A DNA stretch of 64,000 nucleotides, from the NCBI RefSeq assembly GCF_000204055.1, contig NW_006768771.1, forward strand, positions 518,296-582,295. The letters are read 5' to 3'. This document shows positions 54,921 through 64,000 of this stretch, one piece after another. The position numbers were made by a program, and so were the translations under genes. Position 1 is the stretch's first letter. Each line of letters opens with the position of its first letter. Source of the DNA: Melampsora larici-populina 98AG31. Taxonomy: Eukaryota > Basidiomycota > Pucciniomycetes > Pucciniales > Melampsoraceae. The notes below the pieces were generated by a model. The model was given only the letters and a program-made list of their open reading frames with translations, had not been told where the DNA came from and did no database searches.

Positions 54921-56387
54921 TTCGATTCAGTTCAACGTCATCTTGAGATTCAGGAGAAAGGAGTGAGGAGTGAGAAGTGAACTGACTGTTTAAATCATCT
55001 GTTGAATACCAAACGAACGAATAAGTTCAAACCCAAGGTAAAATGTCAGATACCACATGAAAGGAGGTGTTAGAGATTATAACCAATGAACTCAGAAATG
55101 AAAGTTGCTGGTACGTTTTGGAGGCATCGTTCTTGATGATATGTGGTGAGATCAAGAGGGCGACGAACTGACTTGAACTCAAAATGGACGGTCTGAGGAA
55201 GTCGCGATACACCATATCATACATAGGGACATGATATGGCTTGAGACAGGTCTGGAGAATTATTGACAATTTCACAGAGTGAACATCCCCAATGCCAAAC
55301 TTGACCTTTGGGAAAGAAAAAGTCCAGAATCCTATTTTGAGCATTGATATTGCAAGATATGTATAGTTGCCTTGGGCCGTAATGTAATCATGGAGCAGGC
55401 AGTTTTGAAAAGCCCATGATGTAAAACTCCAGTAACTCACTCTCTGAACAGCGTTCAAGATAATGACGGTCTTTATCAATCATATCATCTGGCCTAAGCT
55501 GTGCGGATTTCTAGTGTGGGTGTAATGTTTCCTGCTTTGCCGTTGTAATGGCCGGCGGTGAAGCAAATTTGACTCGGCGCCATTGATTAAGACATAGATT
55601 TGGAGTCACTCACTCACTCCAGTTTCATTATGGACTATCTTGCATGCACATGAGAATCTCGTTGATGGCTGCCGCAATTATGGCTCATCATGGTTGATCA
55701 TATATTACATGGTCAAACGTGAATATACTTTCATCGATAATTCGATTGAAGTATCCACAATATTGCTACAAAACGATGGGCGTTGCCCACCTTGCCTGGA
55801 TGAGCTCCGGGGGTTAGGGCACCCGCAAGGTTGGGCTTGTGTTATTCACTCGCTCTCGTCACTCATGAAGCATACCAAGCCTTTTTCGGTCAATGCTGAG
55901 GTGATCACAAGAGCACTCCGCTGTAGCTCTCCTCATTACTTATGCAACGTAGAAATCCACAGACGGCGTATGATTTAAATTCAGGAACCATCAATCCTGA
56001 AATTGTTACAATCAATGATCAGAGGGAGGATGAAGAGACGTAGAAATGGGCGACAAAGTGGAATAGCTCTTGTCATCATGTTCGAGCAGATTTATATATA
56101 GTCGATTCGCTTGCCTTTGATATCTCTGAATCTTTACTCAGTCTTTCCATTTTCAATAATTCCATCCAGACGCCATTATCCTGAGCTTCACCAAAACGTT
56201 CTTTAATTCTTTCGAACATAAACCTCTTTTTCAAAACAACAAAACAGGCCGAGCCTTATAAGCCTTTAAAAACTTCAGTCATCAACTGTTTACTTTCTCG
56301 TCGATCGATTAATCATTTTTCAACTCTCTTTCTCATCGATTCTTATAACTTCAAATAATTTTACTTTTACCTCCACCGTCTCTTAAA
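54921..56387. other. Intergenic; no supported gene
   Basis: Contains the unplaced 5' part of the splicing-factor gene near 54920-55000 and promoter-like pyrimidine-rich sequence before 56388. A minus-strand open frame at 55027-55479 starts with TTG and lacks motifs, so it is not called. Confidence 0.4.
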
Positions 56388-58103
56388 ATGATTTGTCTTA
56401 GTCCCTTGGTCACTTTTGGATGCTTTGTCTCTTTCATACATCAAGCTTCTGGTGCAAGCTTGCCACGTTCTCCCGCCATGTCCGAGGCTTCCGCCATGGC
56501 AGACGCTTCTAGTAAGGCCAGCGGCGGTTCCAGTATGGCCAGTGCTTCAAGTATGGCGAGTGCTTCAAGTGGCGGAGGGATGTCAGCGGCCAGTCCAGCA
56601 ATGGCGCCAAGCGGTAGTGGAAAACCTACAAATCATCAGATTATTGTGGGCGGCGAGAAAGGCAGGATCTACACGCCGAACAACATCAAAGCAGCGATCA
56701 ACGATACGGTCACCTTCATGTTCCAGGTTTGTAGATTCATCATAATTTGCATTAGTTGTGTCTCGTTGATGATATTCTAATCATTTGCTTCATTTTTTCC
56801 TTACGTCATAAGATCAAGAACCACACCGTAACCCAATCTGCCTTCGCAGAACCCTGCACTCACCTCGTAAACATGACTTCGAACCAGTCTGGATTCCGTT
56901 CAGGATTTGTACCTGTCGCGTCAGTATGATGGTTCTTCTACATACCCATCAGCCTGAAACATGAACTGACTCTTTCCATTCTTTATCGATCTAGAGCTAT
57001 GACTCCAATGGGTGAAATGCCTAGCTGGACTTTGAGGGTCGACGTTTCAACCCCACTGTGGTTCTTTTGTGAGCAAGTGTCACATTGCAGTTCGGTAAGC
57101 TAAATAAATCTACATCTCAAACTTTCTAGGCACTTTCTTGAGACCCCATCGCTGAAATTGGATTCCACGTTTTGTGCAGGGAATGGTCGGAGCCATCAAT
57201 GCACCCGACGCAGGCGACAAGACGTTTGAAGCATTTTTAAAGTCAGCGGAAAGTCAAGGTAAAATGGACAGCGGTGCCCCTCCGCCTGGTGGTATGGGTA
57301 TGGGTATGGGTATGGAATCTGGAATGGGAGGTGATGCGGCGGCTTCTGCTAGTGCTTCTGCCAGTGCTTCTGCCAATGCGGGAGCTGCCGGTCCACCGGG
57401 AGAAGCGGGAGCACCCGGCGAAGCAGGAGCTGCCGCTCCACCGGCTGAAGGAGGAGCTGCACCGGCTAAAGGAGGAGCCCCACCGGCTGAAGGAGCAGCC
57501 GCGCCGGCTGAAGGAGGAGCTGCACCGGCTGAAGGAGGAGCCCCACCGGCTGAAGGAGGAGCTGCGCCCGCGGAAGGAGGGGCTGCACCGGCTGAAGGAG
57601 GAGCTGCACCGGCTGAAGGAGGAGCTGCGCCTGCTGAAGGAGGAGCTGCACCGGCTGAAGGAGGAGCCCCACCGGCTGGAGGAGGAGCCCCACCGGCTGA
57701 AGGAGGAGCTGCGCCCGCGGAAGGAGGAGCTGCTCCAGCGGAAGGAGGAGCTGCACCGGCTGAAGGAGGAGCTGCTCCAGCTGAAGGAGGAGCTGCACCG
57801 GCTGAAGGAGGAGCTGCACCGGCTGAAGGAGGAGCTGCACCGGCTGAAGGAGGAGCTGCACCGGCTGAAGGAGGAGCTGCTAGTCCTCCGGCCGAGGCCG
57901 CTGGTGCAACGGGTGCTACAAATGGTGAGCGATTTGAACGTTCTAACTCTTTGGGGTGTGATTTGAGTGCTCAGCTGAATCCGTCTTGACTCCTTTCTTT
58001 CCTCACAGCAACCTCAACCTCGGGCGCCTTTACTCAATTCCAGTCTTCCTCTTCCACCACACTGGTGTTCGTGTTGATTTCGTCGATACTCTCAGTCTTT
58101 TGA
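56388..58103 (+). CDS. Secreted cupredoxin-like protein with Gly/Ala/Pro/Glu repeat and GPI signal
   Basis: Five exons: 56388-56726, 56813-56919, 56995-57094, 57180-57924, 58009-58103. A signal peptide (MICLSPLVTFGCFVSFIHQ) leads into a Ser/Ala/Met-rich segment, then a plastocyanin-like domain: HQIIVGGEKGRIYTPNNIKA, IKNHTVTQSAFAEPC, PLWFFCEQVSHCS, GMVGAI. Fungal extracellular serine-rich proteins have this fold; His, Cys and His residues in these motifs could bind copper, but binding is not certain. After KTFEAFLKSAESQGK come Met/Gly-rich and Ser/Ala repeats, about 21 heptads of the GAAPAEG type, then a Ser/Thr stretch and a hydrophobic tail (TTLVFVLISSILSVF). The tail predicts a GPI anchor and cell-surface location. 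TGA at 58101-58103. Confidence 0.87.
57439..57880 (+). repeat. 21-bp coding minisatellite
   Basis: About 21 copies of a 21-bp unit (gctgaaggaggagctgcaccg) encode GAAPAEG or GAPPAEG. Variants such as GCG/GCC, 'cccgcgg' and 'ctccag' are shuffled between copies, as expected from unequal exchange. Because the unit is a multiple of three and lacks stops, it is open in more than one frame on both strands. Confidence 0.93.
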
Positions 58104-58868
58104 GTATGATCCAGCAAAGATACTTCTCACTTATTTCAATTGCTACCAAAAGATATCATACACCCGATCCTCTACCTTCACATACTACATATCTTCAAAT
58201 CATCAACACGAAGGCAAATGATTTTATAAATTCTCGGTTACCTATTTTCCAATTTCTAGCCATGTTGGTCTCCTTAATCTTTGTTCCAAGTGAATTCTTT
58301 ATTTTTGTTGTCACGCAAAGACACCGACTGTAGTCAACTTTAACTTTTTAGATGTTTTAACTTTATTTTTTTACTCTCGCTTCATTAACATTTGTTTAGA
58401 CTTGTAAATCAAAGTCTCTACTTATTCAAAACTTCATCCTTGCTACCAACCTTTTTGCTACACTCGAGACAATATAGGTTTAGCCCAAAGAGTCATGAAA
58501 TCATCCGTCATTGATTCCAAGTTGAGATTTCCGATTGTCGAGTCAAGAGGACTGAACAAGCTCTCGAGCATTCACCGACAAAGCCGTGGCCACAAGCAAG
58601 ACCCATCATTGAAGCATATGATCAATCTGATCACCGTCCATTTCTTCAATCGAGTTCCAGAAGCATCATTCCAATAGTATGATGACTCATCAAAACAAGA
58701 GTAAAATGTGAATGCATCGAGACTTGATGGTCATCGACTACTAATGTCGAGGAAGGAGAAAAATGTTGCTGATTCTATTTCAAAAAACCTCGATACATAT
58801 GCAAAAAAAGCAAAGAGATAAAGATTGAAATAACAAAAGATTCATTAAACCAAAGTATCCTATAATCT
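58104..58868. other. Intergenic between convergent genes
   Basis: 3' flanks of the cupredoxin gene and the V-ATPase gene. A 60-codon open frame at 58495-58677 has no motif and is not called. Confidence 0.5.
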
Positions 58869-61800
58869 TCAATCATATCCTTCATCAATTCCCACAAACC
58901 TAAATAATTATCAAACCCAACCAAACCACACACGTATATATATATCATAAGTCAATGATTCTATCATACCGAGAAAGGAAGACAAAAACACGTACGAGAG
59001 AGGTTCGAATTGATAACCAGCTCCTTCATAATGTTTTCCATTACTTTCAACCCAATGTAATCTCAAAGCATGTAAGAAAGCAGATAATCCTTCCATAACG
59101 ATCAAGATTGCAACTAAACCAAACCAAAATGTTCACTCGTTAAATCCTATTTGATTCAAGATAAACAAATAAAACTCACCAGTCAAAGTAATCCACATAG
59201 CAAATAGAATCACCGTAAACACAATTCCAGTTACTCCTTCAACTCCGAATGCTAATTTCATAGTCATTGACCATAAAACTTCACTAAGTTGTGCATGGGC
59301 AAGTGAAAGTGCCCAAAGTCGTAAATAAGAAGCTGTATTAGAAATACAACCTAAAGCAAATTCAATCGTATGAATGGATTGATGAATGATGATATCTCCC
59401 ATGTCAAATCCCTAAATAGCATTTGATAACTCATCAGAACAGGCTCAAAATTCTCAAAGAAAGAAAAGTGAGAAATCGACTCACGTGTTCATCATCTGAA
59501 CCGTGCGCAGCAACATGACCTGCTTCTTCTTCTTCAGCATCAAAACTCGAACGACCACCTGCTCCATCACCATGTCCGCCTACGATTCCATAACCTTGCG
59601 AAACAATCTTCTCATGTTCTTTATATTCTAAATAAGGTTTCACACATAACATCCACGGAATACAGATCAATGCGAGTAAGAGTAGGAACACTTGAATGAA
59701 AGCTTGTCCTGTGTACAGCTGTTCATCAGGATCAACGGTTCCCGGCGATAAAAACATGTAGATAAGCATGTTTAACAAACTGTAGAAGGAACACAAGGCA
59801 CAAAAGACTCCTTCAGCAAAATGTACCTCATGATACATATAAGCAGAATGCAACGCAGTAATTTCATGTTTACGTACTTGGGTGGATTGCCCATTCCCGG
59901 TTGCGACCAATCGATAGACCATTTATAAAGAATGGTCAAGACAAGCTAAGATGAAATTTTTTTCCCAAATGAAGGCAGGCCAACTCAGTATCAGTAAATG
60001 CCGTGAGGTGATCATTGCGATTGGAGGTAAGAACTTACATATCCAAAGATAGACTCCATAAACAAGATTTGAGGTAAAAATTCGGCCCAGATGCTACTTT
60101 TGCGACCGAAGAACAGGTGATTGGGAACTTGTAAACAAATCGCAAAGGACATCTTCATGTTCAAACAAGTCGGGTATATATCAATATCGAAGGAGTACAT
60201 GATCATATCACTTCGAATTTTGAAATTGACTGACATGTATCACACCAAGGATGATCGACATTTTCATTTTCAAAGAATTGGTGAAGATCAAATTGTTCTC
60301 CGCTCCATGCCAGTTCGGATCAATTCCAAATGGATAACGGTAGGCTGTAGGTTCAGCCGTGACAGTACCATTAGAAATATGTTCCGGCCATTTCCATGCT
60401 GAAGGAGCCAACGTCAATGAAAGGGAAAAGATATCATTATAGATCTGAGAATGTGAGAATTGGAAGTTAGTAACCATTACTCTTGAAACATAAGAAGGCT
60501 CGACTTACAAAGCCCGTAAAGACAGCAAAGGCACCCATCAACAAGATAATGTAACGCCCAAAGTAAAACATGGAAAAGATCTCATCCTTGACTTTGGCTA
60601 ATTTCTTCTCATTCATCACCATCGCCAGAGCAGCCAAGAACATGATCAAACCATGTCCAATATCTCCAAACATGACAGCAAACAAGAACGGAAAGGTGAT
60701 GATGGTGAAGAGAGCAGGATTGATTTCTTGATAAGAAGCAATTCCATATGCGTCTACGATAGCTTGAAACCCTTCGGTGAATTTGTTGGTACGATGGAAC
60801 GTGGGAGGTTTGGCGGATGTCCTCAGTTCGTGTAGGATTGCCGGGACAGTGGTACCTGCATTCTCAGTAGCACGATTGAGTGCTTGTTGAACAGCTGTGA
60901 TGTCCCTAGTCGGTATCCACCCTTCAGAGATCAAAGTTCGCCTTCCTTCATCATATTGAAACAAATTCAGAGTAGCGTAGATCCGTTTCTCTTTTCGAAC
61001 CACTGCCCACCATCCCGCAATCGATTCAGCGATATTGGAAAGAGCTTGTCGACGAGTTTGGTTGGTGTTATACAATACTGAGCTGATATCTTCGATTCTA
61101 GATGTAACTTCTCTCAGTGATGCTTCTCGTGCGGAGGCATTGGCCTCCACCGGAATGACATTGGCACCCATGGAGTCAGCGATCTTGCGTATTTTGCTTA
61201 GCAACTCGTCACCATCTGGATGCAAAAAGAAGGGCAGATAAATATAGATGAGTCAATCTATTAGTTATTGAGAGCATATGATAAGATAAGTATGAATCGG
61301 TATTCACGAGCAAATATGATGAAAACCACTTTGCGTACAGCACTGGCTTTCTCTTGGTCCGCCTGAGAGGCTGACGGAGATAGAGCGGCCACGGATGATG
61401 TCAGCGGTTCTTCGATCTCGGCCTGAAAAAAGAAAATGAATGAGTCCGGAAGTGTATCATCGGCGAAAAGACTTAAGTGGAACGAGACGAACCCAATTGA
61501 GATACAAGTTACCACGTAAAACTCTCCAGAGTACACGTTCAAAAGTAGGCATACGAGTTCGATCAATTGTACCTGCTACGAATTCAAGTTCAAAAGCAGT
61601 ATTTCCAGAAGTTTCATCTGATCTACCACCACGACCTTCTTCAGCTGCATTATCAAGTAAACCAGCACGATCATCATCTAAATCGACATCCGATACTCTT
61701 CTTTCACTTGGATGATGATTAGCACGTTCAAAAAAGATAGCCGTCTCTCTTAAAACGTGTCTAGCTTCTTCAAGTTCACCAAGTCGAGTTCGAAGTTGTT

Positions 61801-62256
61801 CATAACTTGAATTCATGGTTTGTAATCTAATTTCATGATCTTTAAGTTCAGAATCAAGTGAATCAAGTACTGCAGCATAGTTCGATCCAGCTGTAGGAGC
61901 CAAGAGATGAGTAGATGAAGAAACTGTTAAAGATCTTGCTGCAATGTTTTCTGAATCTAAGAGTGAATTAAAGAAGTTCAATCGTCGAGTCATTTCATCT
62001 AATCTACGAATTTCAGCCACGTAGGCTCTTTGAAATGGATTGAGATCGGTGTTGAGCTGAACCGTATTGGATTTTGAAGAAACATTCTTCATCAGTTTTC
62101 TTTATCTTGAGTTTTAAAGTTGAAGAAAGAGAAACTGACGTCTTTAAATTGAACTCTACCTAGTTCACCTAATTCAGCAACAGTTGGATGAGCTACATCA
62201 TTTGGAATGTAGATCTGGACCAGAGACATTGCCTCTGATCGGAGTAGAGATGACAT
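58869..62256 (-). CDS. VPH1: V-type proton ATPase subunit a
   Basis: Starts at ATG 62254-62256 ([20 protein letters not shown]) and ends FVGIDEGYD at TGA 58869-58871. The cytosolic N-terminal half includes [32 protein letters not shown] and [15 protein letters not shown]. The membrane half has [40 protein letters not shown] and [19 protein letters not shown], which holds the conserved Arg needed for proton transfer to the c-ring. The C-terminus is [20 protein letters not shown]. Many introns; exon 1 is 62140-62256 (GTCAGT donor) and exon 2 61493-62056 (GTTCGT donor). It anchors V1 to Vo and acidifies vacuole or Golgi/endosome; one gene of the VPH1/STV1 type. All key residues look intact. Confidence 0.95.
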
Positions 62257-62502
62257 CTTGAATGAGAAGTTGAAGGTGTGATTGTAGGTAGAACTTGGAG
62301 AATGAAACAAACTGAATTTAAATCAAACCGACGACCAGTCACCAAACTACAAAGTCAGATGTCACTTACTCTGGCCATGTGATATCTAGGTGACATCAAG
62401 TCATGACATCAGAAGCTACAACATGCTTATATGTAAATTGTATGTACTTGAGTCCAACTTTCAGTATCACCACTTCGATCATTCTCACCAACAAACCAAA
62501 AC
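62257..62502. promoter_or_regulatory. Shared 246-bp divergent promoter region
   Basis: The only sequence between the start codons of the V-ATPase subunit a gene (-) and the metallo-hydrolase gene (+). A/T-rich, with no clear TATA box. Co-regulation is possible but inferred only from the arrangement. Confidence 0.5.
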
Positions 62503-63847
62503 ATGAGCCAATCTTCAAGCCTTCCAATCTTACAAAACATAACAAAGGTAAGTAATCATCATAAACTAATAAAATAGAGATCAATAGACTCATCCTATTT
62601 GCTATCTTAGTTCAATAGTACGCTCACCAGAATCTTGGCTCAAAACCCAGGACCATATACACTCCAAGGTTTGTGAGGTAGAATTTTATCATTGATCTTA
62701 TGGAACTACAACATCAATCCAATCTGATGAACTCTTTTTCTATCTTCAGGTACCAATACGTATTTAATCTCAGGTTCAAAATCTAGTTTTTTAATCGATA
62801 CTGGTCAAGGTCTTTCAGCTTATATACCAATCTTAGAATCAGTTTTAAAAGTTAATCCACCAGTTTCAGATATCATTTTAACTCATTATCATGGAGATCA
62901 TGTAAAAGGTATTACATCAGTACTAAAATCAATTCGATCTATCAACAAGAAACACTTTGAATCATCATCAGATCAATTCAAAAAACCCAAAGTATGGAAA
63001 TATAAACTCACCAATCCTATTCAAAATTCTTTAATCAAATCAGATGAAGAAGCAATCGATACTGAATTGATTAAAACTTACTTAGAAACACTTGAAGAGA
63101 AAGAAGACTATTTTGAAAAATCATCAATAACAGAAGAGGGTACTACCAAACCTGAATACCAGTATATGAACTGGCTTAAAGATGATCAAATCTTTAAAAT
63201 CTCAGATCAATTGAACTTAAAAATCATTCATACACCTGGTCATACCAATGATTCAATTTCATGTGCACTTTTTTCAAATCAATGTAATCAAACAGAAACA
63301 AAACCCCATCAATTAAATGCAATCTTCGTAGGTGATACTATCCTTGGAGGAAGTACCACAATCTTTGATGATCTAAGTGCTTATCTTAAATCACTAGAAA
63401 ACCTACGAAATTTAATCCAATCCGAAAACTTAAACGGACTCAAAACATCTGATTCTTCTACAAATGATCAAAACACAAGACTTTATCCAGGTCACGGTGA
63501 TGTGATTGAAGACGGATTAGACAAAATCAATGAGTATATCAAACACCGACTCGAACGTGAAAAACAAATTTTAGGATACATAGCCTACGAACCGAATTCA
63601 ACCACTACAGACGAGTAAGTGCGATCAATTTAAACTCAAACCCTTAACATAAACCAAACTAACGAAAGATTTTGTTCGTGTGATTTGTAGACTTATGAAA
63701 TTTATTTATAATGGTAAATTACCTGAAAGAGTGATTCCTGCTGCTCTTAGAGGGTTACGATTACATTTAAAGAAACTTATGGAAGAAGATCAAGTGAAAG
63801 AAATCGAATTGGATCGTTGGACTCGATTAAAATCCAATCAAGAGTAA
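62503..63847 (+). CDS. Metallo-beta-lactamase fold hydrolase, LACTB2-like
   Basis: Four exons: 62503-62547, 62611-62668, 62750-63614, 63691-63847. It starts MSQSSSLPILQNITK and ends TRLKSNQE at TAA 63845-63847. The metal-binding motifs are in order: NPGPYTLQGTNTYLI with FLIDTGQG, LTHYHGDHVKG (HxHxDH), HTPGHTNDS, GDTILGG and LYPGHGDVIEDG. The C-terminal helical region (PAALRGLRLHLKKLMEED) matches the winged-helix end of LACTB2-type proteins. LACTB2 is a mitochondrial endoribonuclease in animals, whereas fungal relatives have been linked to other hydrolase roles, so the substrate is not known. No clear targeting signal is visible. Confidence 0.88.
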
Positions 63848-64000
63848 ATTCATCAGGTCTGATGAAATCTTTCCCTTACTGCATTAGAGACTTTTTAAAT
63901 AATTTTATTTATCATGCTTTCCTGAAGACATGTTGGTTGGAGTACATTTAGATTTATAGACTATGTATCAATCTTGTATACTTATTTACATATGTTTTAA

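Noticed and set aside
55027..55479. 150-codon minus-strand open frame with hydrophobic stretches
   Set aside because: It starts with TTG, has no ATG near its beginning, no motif, and lies where the 5' flank of the splicing-factor gene is expected.
57274..57966. Second long frame (HRLKEEL repeats) and an antisense frame (QLLLQPV repeats) over the cupredoxin gene
   Set aside because: Both arise from the 21-bp repeat being a multiple of three without stops; the gene frame has the signal peptide, fold and GPI signal.
59870..59960. Apparent frameshift in the V-ATPase subunit a gene
   Set aside because: Re-reading the minus strand gave [11 protein letters not shown] in one continuous frame; the gene is intact here.

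Overview
This window looks like the nuclear genome of a basidiomycete fungus, most probably a rust fungus (Pucciniales) or a close relative. The reasons are intron-dense genes with short introns, fungal housekeeping genes (V-ATPase subunit a, an RBM22/Ecm2-type splicing factor, a WDR26/Gid7-type WD40 protein, a GRIP golgin, a ubiquitin E2), and a dense layer of transposons that includes KDZ, pogo, Ty3/gypsy, Harbinger-like, CACTA-like, hAT-like and a Ngaro-type tyrosine-recombinase retrotransposon. The genus cannot be fixed from the sequence alone. There is one assembly gap of exactly 100 N (16613-16712).

Positions 1-30400 are almost entirely transposon territory, and most of it can be read as nested insertions. 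A minus-strand Myb/SANT-like gene (2343-8609) was hit by a non-autonomous LTR retrotransposon (2388-5551, itself carrying a foldback element), by a CACTA-like fragment (6132-6211) and by a Harbinger-like element (6953-8557, carrying a solo Ngaro-type repeat). A plus-strand KDZ transposase gene (about 10440-19981) was hit by a hAT-like MITE with an 8-bp target duplication and by a near-intact Ty3/gypsy element (12108-17783) with apparently identical LTRs. A pogo/Fot-type element (20059-22064), a foldback element built from 175-bp repeats (22700-23640), a small CCHC zinc-knuckle gene (24341-25056) and an HMG-box-like gene broken by two CACTA-like MITEs (25679-29518) follow. An interstitial telomere repeat lies at 8917-8944.

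Positions 30466-34377 hold the WDR26/Gid7-like gene. Positions 36991-43262 are a Ngaro-type retrotransposon with textbook A1 ... B1-A2-B2 split direct repeats, a gag-RT-RNaseH frame that needs removal of five introns, and an overlapping tyrosine recombinase; it sits inside a decayed Harbinger transposase. Positions 43741-46253 are decayed sequence.

From 46254 to the end the window is ordinary gene-rich sequence: E2 enzyme (46254-47415, +), GRIP golgin (47508-49749, -), a GPI-type secreted protein (51863-52919, +), RBM22/Ecm2-like factor (53645 to about 54920, -), a GPI-type cupredoxin with a long Gly/Ala/Pro/Glu repeat (56388-58103, +), V-ATPase subunit a (58869-62256, -) and a metallo-beta-lactamase fold hydrolase (62503-63847, +). 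The last two share a 246-bp intergenic promoter region. No two neighbouring genes form an obvious pathway; the interest of the window lies mainly in the transposon stratigraphy and in the Ngaro element.

Exon limits were assigned by eye from GT-AG sites and frame continuity. Two recurring defects were noted: in-frame TGA codons in transposon genes, and single-A deletions in A-runs. The latter also affect the WDR26-like gene and may be sequencing errors.
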